Positions 1-10,460 are shown, numbered from the stretch's first letter. The stretch: DNA of 64,000 nt from Clostridia bacterium (GCA_017558825.1 JAFYTO010000014.1:1-64000), one strand, 5' to 3'. Translations and numbers: made by a program. Notes: generated from the sequence alone by a model not told the origin.

Positions 1-21
1 GCGAAAGCAGTTATATAACCA

Positions 22-139
22 TTGCGGTGACGATAGCGTTGAGGTCCCACCTGTTCTCATTCCGAACACAGAAGTTAAGCTCAATTGCGCTAAAAGTACT
101 TGGCTGGACACGGCCTGGGAGGATAGGGAGTTGCCGCAT
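22..139 (+). rRNA. rrf: 5S ribosomal RNA
   Basis: The stretch matches the 5S rRNA pattern: TGCGG near the start pairs with CCGCA at the end, and the conserved blocks around GAGGTCCCACC, CCGAACACAGAAGTTAAGC and GGGAGGATAGGGAG are present in order. At about 118 nt it is full length. It sits at the window edge, so I cannot say whether 16S and 23S genes lie upstream or whether this is an isolated 5S copy. A rho-independent terminator follows within 25 bases, so this is the end of its transcript. Confidence 0.95.
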
Positions 140-161
140 TTTATTTTGCCTTTTTTGGCGT

Positions 162-200
162 AAAAAGTTTCATTTTTTTAGATGAAACTTTTTATTTTTT
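162..200 (+). terminator. Rho-independent terminator of the 5S rRNA transcript
   Basis: AAAAAGTTTCAT (162-173) pairs perfectly with ATGAAACTTTTT (182-193) across an 8-nt loop and is followed by a T-rich run. It lies just after the 5S gene. Confidence 0.85.
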
Positions 201-511
201 TATAAAATTATTTCACATTTATTGCATTTTTTTTCATAAATAATAGTTTAATTTTAGCATTTTTTTTTGGCAAAAAAATAACTCAATTTCAACAATTTTT
301 TAGCAATAAAATTGATTAATTTTAGCGCTAAATTTAGCAAAAAAATTACATAAAAACGTTTAAAATTTAGCAAAATAAGTGTACGGCAATAATTTGTTTT
401 TTGGCGGTTGTTTAATGCGCTATTTGGCTGTATTGGAGCATTCAATCGCCTTATAATTATATTTAATATATAAAATTATTAAAATTTCACACAATTTTCA
501 TTTTATTTGTA
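201..511. other. AT-rich gene-free stretch with repeated TTTAGCA boxes
   Basis: No credible gene is visible here; the only minus-strand frame (254-445) is low-complexity, lacks a ribosome binding site and resembles nothing known. The stretch holds copies of TTTAGCA or TTTAGCG at 253, 299, 321, 333 and 366. The copy at 321-332 forms a perfect 12-bp palindrome, TTTAGCGCTAAA. These boxes lie 140-290 bp upstream of the promoter for the exported-protein cluster, so they could be operator sites. That is inference only. Confidence 0.5.
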
Positions 512-540
512 TTTACAATTTTTGTTTTTTATATTATACT
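512..540 (+). promoter_or_regulatory. Sigma-A-type promoter for the exported-protein cluster
   Basis: TTTACA (512-517) and TATACT (535-540) are separated by 17 bp. Predicted transcription start is near 547, giving a leader of about 137 nt before the first start codon. The leader contains an imperfect inverted repeat around 628-655 (TTACAAC with GTTGTA). Confidence 0.65.
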
Positions 541-683
541 ATAAACAAACTGGGAAAGGGCTAATTATGCACTTTTTTAGAAATTAACGTCAAAAAACGT
601 GTTTTTTAAGCCAAAAACCAGCAAATATTTACAACACACACATTTAGTTGTAGTAATAATAATTTTATTAGGAGGATTTTAAG

Positions 684-3600
684 ATGAAACTTAGGCGTTT
701 GGCAATTATCTGTTTAGCCTTAGTTATGCTCGCTACTGGCATTAGCGCAATTAAGAGTGCGCCAGTTTATGCGGCAACTATAACTATGGTAACAGAAGAC
801 CTTAACACCGAAGAATTATCGTTGGGTGACGAATACAACTTCCCGGCGTCTATTCAAGCGGAATATAATTCGCAAGTAAAGACGTTTACAAACGGCGTTG
901 TTGTATATCCATCTGGCAAAACTTCATTAGCTGGCAAAAAGTTAGTTATTAATGAAGTGGGCGAATATGCTGTTAGATATTATTATTTTGACGGCTCAAA
1001 GCGCATTACTGCCGAAAGGAAATTTATGATTAAAAGTAAATTGTACGACCTTTCAAAAGATGACGGCTCTACGATAGAAGTGGTTAAAGACAACCCAGTT
1101 AATACAGAGGAAGGTTATAGAAACTTCACTGTTAGCGATGGTCTTAAACTTAGCATTAAAGACGGTAACGAATTTGTATACAACAAAGTTATCGACTTAA
1201 GAGAGACTGTTGATAATACGGGTGCGTCAAAAATCGCGTGGTTTGACCCAGCACACTTTACAACCACTTTAAACACAGCCACTAACGATGACGGCTCATT
1301 AAAGTTTAAAGACGATAAAGGTGCTAACTGTTATAATTTAAGTGACCACCAATGCGACATGGTATACTTTAGAATTACTGACGCGTACGACCCATCAATT
1401 TACGTTGATATTTCGGTTCGTGCAAATAAAGGTAACTTTAAAGCAGGTGGTGGCAACCAAGTTATAGCTTCATGGGACGAAGCTGCTGACCCATATGGTT
1501 CTGCAACTTCAACAAGAGTAGCGTTCAAGAGTCCTGATTTGCCAGAAGGTACACTTCGTTTAGTTCGTCTTACTCATAACGAACACTCTCAAACTTCACG
1601 TCCTGTTGACTTTAAGAGTTCACACAACTACTATGACGGTTTCAAACTTTATTACGATTTAGAAACTAACAGAGTATTATACACAGGTGTAAACGTTAAA
1701 CAAAACGGTTTAAACAATACTGACGGTAAGGACTCTGGTTTATACGTTATTAACGACCTTCAAATGCCTGAAATTTACGGCGAAGGTAAAAACGGCGGTT
1801 ATTTCCCTGGATTCACTACTGGTGAAGTTAGACTTTCTATTTTTGCTGCTAACTACTATTCTTCACACGCTAACGTTGACCTTATTGGCGTTGGTAACGA
1901 TGAAGGTAAAGATTTAATTGCAAATCACGGTGAATTTAGTTATGCTGACACTGTTGCTCCAGACGTTAAAATTGATGCTGAATTAACAGATGAAACTGGC
2001 GTTTATGCTGCAATTGGTGAAACTTACACTATTCCAGCAGCAACTGCTACAGACGTAAACCTTTTTGGTTCTAAAAACGTTACTGATATTTCAGTATATC
2101 GTGGTTACGGCACGGAAACTAGATTTGACGTTCCTGTAACAAACGGTGCTTTCAACATTAAGTATCCTGACATTTACACGATAGTGTATCGTGCACGTGA
2201 TACTTTCGGCAACGTTACTGAAAAAACTTTAAACGTAACTGCATTAAAAGTTCAAAGTGGTAAAGCATTAGACTTTAGTGTTGAAAAACTTACTTCTATT
2301 CAAGCTGGTAAAAAATCAACACTTCCTGCTTATACTCTTACAACTATAAATAACCAAGAAAAATTATGGATAAAGCCAAGTGTTCTTTATAACGGTGAAG
2401 AACTTGCTCTCAGCGAAGACGGTACGTTTGTTCCTTTCTATCAAGGCGAATATACTATCAAGTATGAATACGGCGACAACTGCGCAACAAAAGTTTATGA
2501 ATATAAGGTAAATTGTACTGGTTCTGATGCTGCAATGTTTATGGATGTTCCTGTAGAGTATAGATACTTTATTCCAGGCAAAACTTATACGTTAGAACCA
2601 TTCTATGCTTATACGTTTAATACTGCAGAGCCTCAACGCTCTCTTGCTGAAACTTGGGTAAAAGTTGATGGTAAAGATGCTGTAAAAATTGAAGACATTT
2701 CTAAATATACAGTTCCAGAAGATGCTGCGCAATCAATTCAATTTGTTTATAAATATCCAAATGCTGAAGATTACGTAAGCAAGGAAATTCCTGTACAAGT
2801 TATTTCAAATCAAAAAGAAGCTGGCTTCATAACTCAATTCTTTGCAGGCGAATTTACTCCGGCAGACAAAACTGCAACACAAGTTCGTTTTGATGCAAAA
2901 GCAATTAGTGGAAATGCTACACTCTATTATATCAACCCTATATCATTATATAACTTAAATATTAGATATATAATTCCATCTGGTTACGATAGATACAGTG
3001 CGGTTAAATTCACGTTTACTGACTATGAAGATGAAAATAACAAAATTACTGTTCGCTTAGTAAAAGACGGTAACGACTGTCTTGTATACTTCCAAGACAA
3101 TCCTTATGTAAAAGCTGCTGAACAATTCACTGCTCAACTTCAAAAGGTTATTTCTTACGATAATAGAACTGAACAATTCAAGATTGGTTCTGGCATCACT
3201 TACGACATTAACTTTGGCTTTAAATCAAAAATGGTTTATATGGAAGTTGAACTTCAAGACATTAACTGTCAAACAGGAGAAAATGCAGGTATTATCATAA
3301 CTGAAGTTGGCAACCAAAAAATCAACGGTAAGCAAGACGGAGACACAACTGCTCCTATCGCAGCAATTGATGAAACTCGTGGTACTTACAAGCCAGGTGA
3401 TATAATTACTATCTACACTCCAACTATTATTGACGCTGTTACTCCAGTTCTTGCTAGTGACGTTTATATTAAGGTTACTGACAAAAACGGTACAGTATTA
3501 AAAGACGTTGATACAGGTGTGTTATTAGATATGCCAACTGACGGTGCTACGTCATATAGAATTAAACTTGAAACTTACGGACAATATACTGTTGCTTACG

Positions 3601-3968
3601 GTATTAGAAGTAACGTTCCTGCATCTAGATACGGCAAGGCATTTAGCCCAGGCAAATACAGCTTTAGCGTTATAGATACAGTTAAACCTGAAATTACGTT
3701 TACTGACGGTTATAATGAATATTCAGTAGTTAACGTTAAATACGGTGAATCGTTCAAACTTAATTACACAGTAAGTGATAATCTTACGGCAACTGAAGAT
3801 ATTAAAGTAATTATGAGTGCATTACGTCACGAAAACCAAGTAACTTATTACTTCATTGAAAATGCAACCTTCACTCCAACTGAAAAGGGTACTTACACAA
3901 TTACCATAAGTGCAAGGGATGCTGACAATAACATTGGAAGACGCACACTTAAGATAGTGGTAGCATAA
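684..3968 (+). CDS. Large secreted protein with Ig-like domains
   Basis: This 1094-residue protein starts with a signal peptide: a basic MKLRR start, a hydrophobic core, and an AxA-type site near PVYA at about residue 30. It has no lipobox and no visible LPxTG sorting signal, so it is probably released or held non-covalently. Residues around 420-525 and 995-1090 look like bacterial Ig-like beta-sandwiches, each opening with a D-T-V-x-P segment and closing with a Y-T-I-x-x-x-A-R-D strand. The regions about 125-415 and 760-925 may be concanavalin-A-like sandwiches (inference). The start is fixed by GGAGGA at 671, 7 nt before the ATG. It is the first gene of a three-gene exported cluster, 13 bp before the next gene. 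Codons ending in C (AAC, GAC, TTC) are frequent, as in highly expressed genes. The function is unknown; glycan or surface binding is plausible. Confidence 0.75.
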   Translation: MKLRRLAIICLALVMLATGISAIKSAPVYAATITMVTEDLNTEELSLGDEYNFPASIQAEYNSQVKTFTNGVVVYPSGKTSLAGKKLVINEVGEYAVRYYYFDGSKRITAERKFMIKSKLYDLSKDDGSTIEVVKDNPVNTEEGYRNFTVSDGLKLSIKDGNEFVYNKVIDLRETVDNTGASKIAWFDPAHFTTTLNTATNDDGSLKFKDDKGANCYNLSDHQCDMVYFRITDAYDPSIYVDISVRANKGNFKAGGGNQVIASWDEAADPYGSATSTRVAFKSPDLPEGTLRLVRLTHNEHSQTSRPVDFKSSHNYYDGFKLYYDLETNRVLYTGVNVKQNGLNNTDGKDSGLYVINDLQMPEIYGEGKNGGYFPGFTTGEVRLSIFAANYYSSHANVDLIGVGNDEGKDLIANHGEFSYADTVAPDVKIDAELTDETGVYAAIGETYTIPAATATDVNLFGSKNVTDISVYRGYGTETRFDVPVTNGAFNIKYPDIYTIVYRARDTFGNVTEKTLNVTALKVQSGKALDFSVEKLTSIQAGKKSTLPAYTLTTINNQEKLWIKPSVLYNGEELALSEDGTFVPFYQGEYTIKYEYGDNCATKVYEYKVNCTGSDAAMFMDVPVEYRYFIPGKTYTLEPFYAYTFNTAEPQRSLAETWVKVDGKDAVKIEDISKYTVPEDAAQSIQFVYKYPNAEDYVSKEIPVQVISNQKEAGFITQFFAGEFTPADKTATQVRFDAKAISGNATLYYINPISLYNLNIRYIIPSGYDRYSAVKFTFTDYEDENNKITVRLVKDGNDCLVYFQDNPYVKAAEQFTAQLQKVISYDNRTEQFKIGSGITYDINFGFKSKMVYMEVELQDINCQTGENAGIIITEVGNQKINGKQDGDTTAPIAAIDETRGTYKPGDIITIYTPTIIDAVTPVLASDVYIKVTDKNGTVLKDVDTGVLLDMPTDGATSYRIKLETYGQYTVAYGIRSNVPASRYGKAFSPGKYSFSVIDTVKPEITFTDGYNEYSVVNVKYGESFKLNYTVSDNLTATEDIKVIMSALRHENQVTYYFIENATFTPTEKGTYTITISARDADNNIGRRTLKIVVA

Positions 3969-3981
3969 GGGAGGAAAGAAT

Positions 3982-6252
3982 ATGTTAAAAAATAGAATAT
4001 CTAAATTATTAATAACAATTGTTCTTGTAATTGCTTGTGCTTTCACTGCAGTTGCGTGCAAGAAGAAAAACGATGGTGACGGCGGTGTTACTGCTCCCGT
4101 AAAACATGTTTATGAAGATGCTATTCACATTCGCACTGCTCCAGATAGCACTTCTGACTATTTGGTTCAAAACGGCGAAACTGACTACACGCTCGTAATG
4201 TCTAAAAACCTTTCTACACACCTTAACGTTGCTAAAAAAGAATTCGTTGAATTATTTGAAAGGGCAACTGGTGCAAAAATAGGTTTAACAACAGATGAAG
4301 AAGTTTCAGAGCATACTGCAACAGGTAAGTACATTAGCATTGGCAATAACGAATTATTCCAATCTGCTAATATTCCTGATTATGATGCTACACAACTTAC
4401 TCAAGAAGGTTACCGCATCTACACAAAAGATAAATCTATATATATAATAGGTGGTAAAGATATTGGTTCGGTTTACGGTGTTTACGGTTTCTTTGAAATC
4501 TACTTTAACCTTGAACAATATACAAGAAACTGTGTTAACTTAGATACAGTTCCTACTGATACACCAATTCCATTAAAGTTGTTTGACGTTAAGGAAGTTC
4601 CTGACATTAAGAACCATGCTAACTCAATGGGTTTCATTGGTGGCGACAATATGATTGGTGCTGACGTTTATTCCGGCGCAACTGAATTGGACGTTGCTAA
4701 CCGTGACTATCGTTGGAGAACAATGTCTTCTCCAAACGGTATTTGTCTTCCTGTTCACGCAACGTATACAACTGCATGGCGTGAATATCGTGAGCAAGAG
4801 GGCATTACTTATCAAACGTTAATGAACTACTTTAAAAATAATCCAGATGCTAGCTTAGCTGAGTATGAAAACTGGATACCAAAAGTAGAAAGGTCTGGTA
4901 AGCGTGGTTTCATTCACAATACTGAAGAACTTATGCCACAAGAAGAAGTTGCTATTTGGAATACTACTAGCGCTGGCTGGTATTCAGATAACGGTCCTCA
5001 ATTCTGCTACACTGCACACGGTAACGATGAATCACTTGAATTGTTTACTGACGCGTGCGCGTTAAAGATAATTGCTTCACTTTATCACTATACTCCTACA
5101 GTTATGTCAGGCCACGATGCTATGCCAGATGCTATCGGCGTATACATTACAGTTGAAGACTTAGCAGGTACTTGTTCATGTGACGGTTGTAAAGCTGCTT
5201 ATACAAGAGACGCTAACTCATACGCAGGCGCAATTGTAAGATTCTGTAACTTAGTAAGCAGAAAAATTAATGCTTGGATGGATATGGAAGTAGATGGTGT
5301 TAAAATTAACGCTCCATACTCTCGTGAAGATTTCCAAGTAGTTTTCTTTGCTTACTCTAGCTATACCGATGCTCCATGCATCTACGATGAAGCTTCTAAA
5401 ACTTGGGTTCCTGCAAACGATTTAGTTCAAATGGACCCTCAAGTAACGGTATATTGCGTACCTGGTATTTCTTCTAACCAATATTTATACACTCAAGAAT
5501 CAAAAGCGAACGAAACCGGCAAAAAGAGATTTGAAGCTTGGAACGCAGTTTCTGAAAGAATGTGGTATTGGGCATACAGCGTTGACTTCGGCGCAGTATC
5601 ATATCCATATAACAGACTCTCTGCTTTCAATAACGAGTTCTTCCAAATGCTTGCAACTGGTAACGTAAACTACTACTTTGATAACGGTGTTTCTCAAGGT
5701 ACTGCTACAACTGGTTTCTATAGTATGTATTGGTATATTTCTTGCAAACTCTGCTGGGATAGCACTTTGGATATGCAAACGTTAATGGATAACTGGTTTA
5801 ACGCTGTATTCTTAGATGCTGCTCCTATTATGAGAGCTTATTACGATGCTACAATGGCGCATGACGCATATATTATTAAGAACTACTCGGAAAGCACTAA
5901 CATTGGTACAACTTCAGTTAAAAACAGAAGAACTACTGAATGTTATCCTATTACGGTTGTAAGAGATTGGCTTGCAATGTTCGATGAAGCGTATAAAGTT
6001 ATTGAAAAATATAAAACTACTAACAATAACCTTTACTTAACTTTAAAAGAAAGAATTGACGGCGAACTCTTCTCACCACTAGTAGTTATGCTTGACATTT
6101 ACTGTGACGTTGAAGCTTCTTATCTTGAAAGCAGTGAAAGAATGGCCTACATTAACTTGTACAAAGAAATTGCTGCTCAAGAAGGCGGACACGATTATAA
6201 ACTTGATGACCAAAGACCATCATCTAAAGAATACGCAAAATTGCTTAAATAA
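3982..6252 (+). CDS. DUF4838-type lipoprotein, putative glycoside-hydrolase-like
   Basis: The 756-residue product begins with a lipoprotein signal: MLKNR, a hydrophobic stretch, then FTAVAC with the lipidation Cys at 26. Residues about 40-185 resemble the N-terminal accessory domain seen before GH67 and GH20 barrels (the EGYRIYTKDKSIYIIGGK and SVYGVYGFFE segments). The central region has the CSCDGC cluster typical of DUF4838 proteins, so a TIM-barrel-like fold acting on or binding glycans outside the cell is likely. No catalytic residue has been proved for this family. GGAGG sits 8 nt before the ATG. It is translated between two other exported giants and presumably works with them on polysaccharide or glycoprotein at the cell surface (inference). 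Confidence is good for the family and low for substrate. Confidence 0.75.
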   Translation: MLKNRISKLLITIVLVIACAFTAVACKKKNDGDGGVTAPVKHVYEDAIHIRTAPDSTSDYLVQNGETDYTLVMSKNLSTHLNVAKKEFVELFERATGAKIGLTTDEEVSEHTATGKYISIGNNELFQSANIPDYDATQLTQEGYRIYTKDKSIYIIGGKDIGSVYGVYGFFEIYFNLEQYTRNCVNLDTVPTDTPIPLKLFDVKEVPDIKNHANSMGFIGGDNMIGADVYSGATELDVANRDYRWRTMSSPNGICLPVHATYTTAWREYREQEGITYQTLMNYFKNNPDASLAEYENWIPKVERSGKRGFIHNTEELMPQEEVAIWNTTSAGWYSDNGPQFCYTAHGNDESLELFTDACALKIIASLYHYTPTVMSGHDAMPDAIGVYITVEDLAGTCSCDGCKAAYTRDANSYAGAIVRFCNLVSRKINAWMDMEVDGVKINAPYSREDFQVVFFAYSSYTDAPCIYDEASKTWVPANDLVQMDPQVTVYCVPGISSNQYLYTQESKANETGKKRFEAWNAVSERMWYWAYSVDFGAVSYPYNRLSAFNNEFFQMLATGNVNYYFDNGVSQGTATTGFYSMYWYISCKLCWDSTLDMQTLMDNWFNAVFLDAAPIMRAYYDATMAHDAYIIKNYSESTNIGTTSVKNRRTTECYPITVVRDWLAMFDEAYKVIEKYKTTNNNLYLTLKERIDGELFSPLVVMLDIYCDVEASYLESSERMAYINLYKEIAAQEGGHDYKLDDQRPSSKEYAKLLK

Positions 6253-6267
6253 GGAGGAAAATAGAAT

Positions 6268-9200
6268 ATGAAAATGAAAAAGATTTTAGTTAATTTACTC
6301 CTTAGTGTAATGATGGTTACGTCTATGTTCTTCGCTGGTTGTAAAAAACCTGGAAACGAAGGCGGCGGTCAAGGCGGTGGCGGAGGAACTCCTCCTCCAG
6401 CTAGCGCGCCAACAATTTCGCTTAGCGCAGATAAAACTCTTTTAACTGTTGGCGAATATACTAAAGTAACTGCTACAAACTATCTTACTGTTGACGGTCA
6501 AGAACTCGTATTTACTTCAAGTAACCCTAGTGCTATTACTGTAGATGAAAATGGTAACGTTGAAGCAATTTCTGCAGGCGATTCTCTCGTTAGCGTAACT
6601 TACGGCGAAGCAAAAGCTCAAATTAAAATGACTTCTACGTTTAACAACCTTGTTCCTGAACTTTTAGTTGATGGTTTAATGGAACGTACAGTAAGTAACG
6701 TAGATTCAGACAAAATTGAACCATATATCTACTTTAATAATAGAAGATTTGGTTTAAACGAAGGTTTAGCTGTTGAATACAGCTCTACTGACACGTCTCT
6801 TATTACTGTTAATCAAGACGGTGTAGTATCAGGCGTTGCTGGTGCAAAAGGCGATGCAACCATTGTTATAAAAGCTTCTTGGCGTGGTTTTACTAGTGCA
6901 AAAACTTTCTCTTTACAAAAAGAAATTGAATATCACGTTGATGAAAATACTGTATTTATGGTAAACGGTGATACAGCACGCACTTACGAGCTTTATACAA
7001 AAGTCGAATTTGGCGGACAAAACTACGTTAATGAAATAGACTTTGTTTGCACGGCTACTTACGGCGAAACTGATATTCCTACTGAAGATATTACAGTTGC
7101 TGTTGCTAATCCAGATATGGCTGAATTCCAAAACGGCAAACTCATTGGTAAAGCATTTGGCGAAAATGGCGAAACTACAGTAATCCTTTCATTTACTCAA
7201 AATGGAAGAGTTTATTCGAAAGTTATTCCTATTACGGTAATTAGACCTGTAGCAAGCTATGCTGATAGAGTTAAATACTTCTCATCTTTCACAGGCAACT
7301 ATAAAGATGAAACTGATAACTACAAAGATAAGAGCTTAACTAAAAAAGTATTTGGTGACACTCCTATCGTTGACATTTATCAAGGCGACACAAGACTTGA
7401 ATTTGATGCTAGCGGCAATATTTTAGGCGTAACAGGTAACTTTGATAGCGTTGCAGACGTAACACTTCGTATTGGTACACAAACTGAACGTTATGACGTT
7501 TCTGTTGACGTATATACTAAAGTTATTCAAAATAGAAAAGATATAGAAAATACTTTCCACGTTGAAAATGCAGGTCATTTTGTAACAGGCTACTGTGAAA
7601 TGATTAATGACGTTGATATGAATGGTTTTACTTTCTATCACAGAGCGTACATTCATGCTTCATCAGCTCAAAGAACTGCAGATTTAGGTGGTTTTAGAGG
7701 TGTATTTAACGGAAATGGCTATACTATTAGTAACTTCTCAACTTACACTGCTAACCAAGGCGGTTTCTTCCTTTATATTCAAGGATACGAAGGTAATGAG
7801 CCTGCAATTAAAAACGTTGCATTTGTAGACGTTAAAACGTTATATACTGATGCAAACAAAACCGGTAGTTCTATACTTGCATTAGGTGTAACTGCAAAAA
7901 CAACTTTTGAAAACATTTACGTTAAAACTGCTGCAGATTCTGGTCAAGTTTTAGGCTTAATTCCTTCATTTAGTGAAAAAACTATATTTATGAAGAACGT
8001 TTACGTTGAAGATACAACTTCAACAACTATTAACCCTCTAACTGAAGATAAGCACACTCTTGATGCTAACGGTAAAGTTAAGGCAACAGGAAACGGAAAA
8101 TACGGCTTTGGTTCATTGTTTAAAGAAATAGGTATTACGTCAGATGATACTAGCAAAAACTTTAATAACGTTGTTGTTGTATCTTCTAAACCATTAACGT
8201 ACTTTGAAGGTAATGACATTACTTTCCAAGTATCTAAGTTAGAAGGTTACAAAGATGGCGCTGACCCTACTCTTACTATTAAAACTATCAATAAGGATAC
8301 TAATAAAACTTCTGAAGTTATTAGATATAACCCTTATTACTATGCTTACGGTGCTAACCAAACTAAAACTTGGGATAATAAAGATATTCCTACAAACAGT
8401 ACTCACCAAAACTATGAAAAATTCTCAGTTAAGTTAGGTGCTTACTACTATAAAACAACTCAAGAATTAGCAAGTGCAAATCATGATTTTACTTCATTTG
8501 CTACTGATGATAGTGAATGCTGGATTATTAAGAACGGTGTTCCTGTATGGCGTAGTTCAGATAAAGAAAGTTACTATACTACTGAAAACGGCAAGCTTAA
8601 TTCTATTACTATTGAATTAAATGAAACAAAATTAGCTACTAACATTGGTGTTACTAACTACACTGACGTTGACTTTGATATAACTAGCGCAGTTTCTAAC
8701 AATGAATTTGTTAAGGCAACTGTTAATAGCGATAACAAGTCTATTAAATTAGAAGTTGCTGAAGGCTATGCTGATTGGGATAATACTAAGAACGTTGAAA
8801 TTACTATAACGTTTGCAGATAACCAGCCTTTAGTTGCTAAAGTTGCGTTAACAAGCATAGTTAAGAAGATAGATGAAGAAGTTCTCTTCTCTGCTGCTGA
8901 CGGTGTATTCCACGGTAACAACGTAGTTGCTCATGCAAACATTCTAGAAGCTTACCAAGTAAATGAAGGCGGCGCGTTATCAACTCTTACACTTACAAGA
9001 GAAGGATATATTTTAGGTGTTAAAACAAATATTACTAACGGCTTTACTGAAGTTGGTTACGTAACTATTAGAGTTTATACTAAAGACGGTAAGTGGTATC
9101 AATTCAATAAGGTTAAAGCATACAGTGGTATTTTAACTAAGGGCGTTGACCTTAAGTGGTTTGAAGTTGAAACTGCTGACGATAAGCATAAAGGTTTCTA

Positions 9201-10434
9201 TATTGTAGGTAACAACATTGACGCTAAAAAGGTTGCGGTACAACACGTTGTAAACAACCCAGGTGCAAACGACCATTATAACCAAATTCCATCAACTAAC
9301 TCTGGTGGTTTCCAAGGTACGTTTGATGGTCAAGGCTATACAATTAGCAATATGTTCGCATTTAAAAATGGTATCTTTGGTAGAATCTTTAACGATGAAG
9401 AAGGCGAAACTGTAATTAAAAATATCGGCTTTGCAAATGTTAGCCTTGACTCGCTTTCAGGAACTTACGACAATGGCAAGCAAGTTGCTGCAGGCCCACT
9501 CTTTGCAAGATTTACTCCTGATACTGTACTTGAAAACGTTGGTGGTGTGCTTACAGCTAAATATCAAACTACAATTTCTAACGTTTACATTCAAACTAAG
9601 GTTCCTAACGTTGGCCCTGCTTACCAAGGCGGTTTATTCTACGGTATATTTAACGCATACTGCGAACATAACCTTGTAAACGAAACTCCAGTTGATACGC
9701 CATCAAGCACCAACACAAAAATTCCTGAAGGTAAACGCGCAGAAGTTGTAAGCTTTAAGCTTGTTGACTGCTTCTTTGACTATTCTAATAGCAATGAACA
9801 AATCAATCAAAAACTTCAAGGTAGCTATGGCGGTGGTTTAATTGTTTCTGGTTCAAGCGGTGCGGTAACTTACGATACTCAAGGTAACTACACTAACGTA
9901 AGCGAAGCTATTAAGAACAGTAGATATGAAAACTTATTCATCGCATCTAAATACCCACTTGCTGTATCTCGTACTTCTCAAGATATTCCTGGTTACCCAG
10001 AATGTCCTACAAAAGTACTTGTTAGCGAAATGGGTAAAGGCTTACAAGTAGCTTATGCAAGCACAATGGCTGGTCAAGTTGGTTACACTGGTTGGGAATG
10101 GATTCCTTATGACGTTGCTTTAGCTGATAGAGATAAGTATGACGTTGCAATTAAGAACGGTCACCTTCCTTCTTGGATGGAAGAACGTGGTATTGATTAT
10201 AGAGTTTGCGGTCAAATTTCTGTATTCGACCCTATTATCGACTTCGCTAATGATGTGGCAGTTGATAATGACGTTAATAAGGGTATCTTCTTCTATACTA
10301 ACATTAACCAATACGGCACTCTTGCAGATATGGCTACAGCATACGCTGCAAACAACAACCTTTACAGTGGTTATGATTCAACTTACTGGTCAGTTGTTGA
10401 TGGTCAACTTAAGTGGAAAAGTACAGTTGCTTAA
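6268..10434 (+). CDS. Giant lipoprotein with Big_2 Ig-like and GLUG-like repeats
   Basis: This 1388-residue protein has a lipoprotein signal with SMFFAGC (lipidated Cys near 25), followed by a Gly/Pro-rich linker. Residues about 48-125 form a Big_2 (group 2 bacterial Ig-like) domain: LSADKTLLTVGEYTKVTA, then SNPSAITVDENGNVEAISAG. A second, degenerate copy follows at about 130-215. Two GLUG-like beta-helix motifs occur far apart: GGFRGVFNGNGYTISN near 475 and GGFQGTFDGQGYTISN near 1010. The protein may be an internal tandem of Ig-like plus beta-helix units. The SD AAGGAGG overlaps the stop of the previous gene. It ends just before a strong terminator. A surface adhesin or glycan-binding role is inferred; the ligand is unknown. 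Confidence 0.75.
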   Translation: MKMKKILVNLLLSVMMVTSMFFAGCKKPGNEGGGQGGGGGTPPPASAPTISLSADKTLLTVGEYTKVTATNYLTVDGQELVFTSSNPSAITVDENGNVEAISAGDSLVSVTYGEAKAQIKMTSTFNNLVPELLVDGLMERTVSNVDSDKIEPYIYFNNRRFGLNEGLAVEYSSTDTSLITVNQDGVVSGVAGAKGDATIVIKASWRGFTSAKTFSLQKEIEYHVDENTVFMVNGDTARTYELYTKVEFGGQNYVNEIDFVCTATYGETDIPTEDITVAVANPDMAEFQNGKLIGKAFGENGETTVILSFTQNGRVYSKVIPITVIRPVASYADRVKYFSSFTGNYKDETDNYKDKSLTKKVFGDTPIVDIYQGDTRLEFDASGNILGVTGNFDSVADVTLRIGTQTERYDVSVDVYTKVIQNRKDIENTFHVENAGHFVTGYCEMINDVDMNGFTFYHRAYIHASSAQRTADLGGFRGVFNGNGYTISNFSTYTANQGGFFLYIQGYEGNEPAIKNVAFVDVKTLYTDANKTGSSILALGVTAKTTFENIYVKTAADSGQVLGLIPSFSEKTIFMKNVYVEDTTSTTINPLTEDKHTLDANGKVKATGNGKYGFGSLFKEIGITSDDTSKNFNNVVVVSSKPLTYFEGNDITFQVSKLEGYKDGADPTLTIKTINKDTNKTSEVIRYNPYYYAYGANQTKTWDNKDIPTNSTHQNYEKFSVKLGAYYYKTTQELASANHDFTSFATDDSECWIIKNGVPVWRSSDKESYYTTENGKLNSITIELNETKLATNIGVTNYTDVDFDITSAVSNNEFVKATVNSDNKSIKLEVAEGYADWDNTKNVEITITFADNQPLVAKVALTSIVKKIDEEVLFSAADGVFHGNNVVAHANILEAYQVNEGGALSTLTLTREGYILGVKTNITNGFTEVGYVTIRVYTKDGKWYQFNKVKAYSGILTKGVDLKWFEVETADDKHKGFYIVGNNIDAKKVAVQHVVNNPGANDHYNQIPSTNSGGFQGTFDGQGYTISNMFAFKNGIFGRIFNDEEGETVIKNIGFANVSLDSLSGTYDNGKQVAAGPLFARFTPDTVLENVGGVLTAKYQTTISNVYIQTKVPNVGPAYQGGLFYGIFNAYCEHNLVNETPVDTPSSTNTKIPEGKRAEVVSFKLVDCFFDYSNSNEQINQKLQGSYGGGLIVSGSSGAVTYDTQGNYTNVSEAIKNSRYENLFIASKYPLAVSRTSQDIPGYPECPTKVLVSEMGKGLQVAYASTMAGQVGYTGWEWIPYDVALADRDKYDVAIKNGHLPSWMEERGIDYRVCGQISVFDPIIDFANDVAVDNDVNKGIFFYTNINQYGTLADMATAYAANNNLYSGYDSTYWSVVDGQLKWKSTVA

Positions 10435-10460
10435 TTTGGCTAAATAATAAACAAAATTAA

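Noticed and set aside
254..445. Minus-strand frame of 63 residues upstream of the exported-protein cluster
   Set aside because: Low-complexity AT-rich translation, no ribosome binding site, no family resemblance; it lies in a leader region full of repeats.
6268..10434. Possible fusion of two genes because of the repeated Ig-like/beta-helix organisation
   Set aside because: The frame is continuous with one start signal and one stop; internal repetition is normal for such surface proteins.
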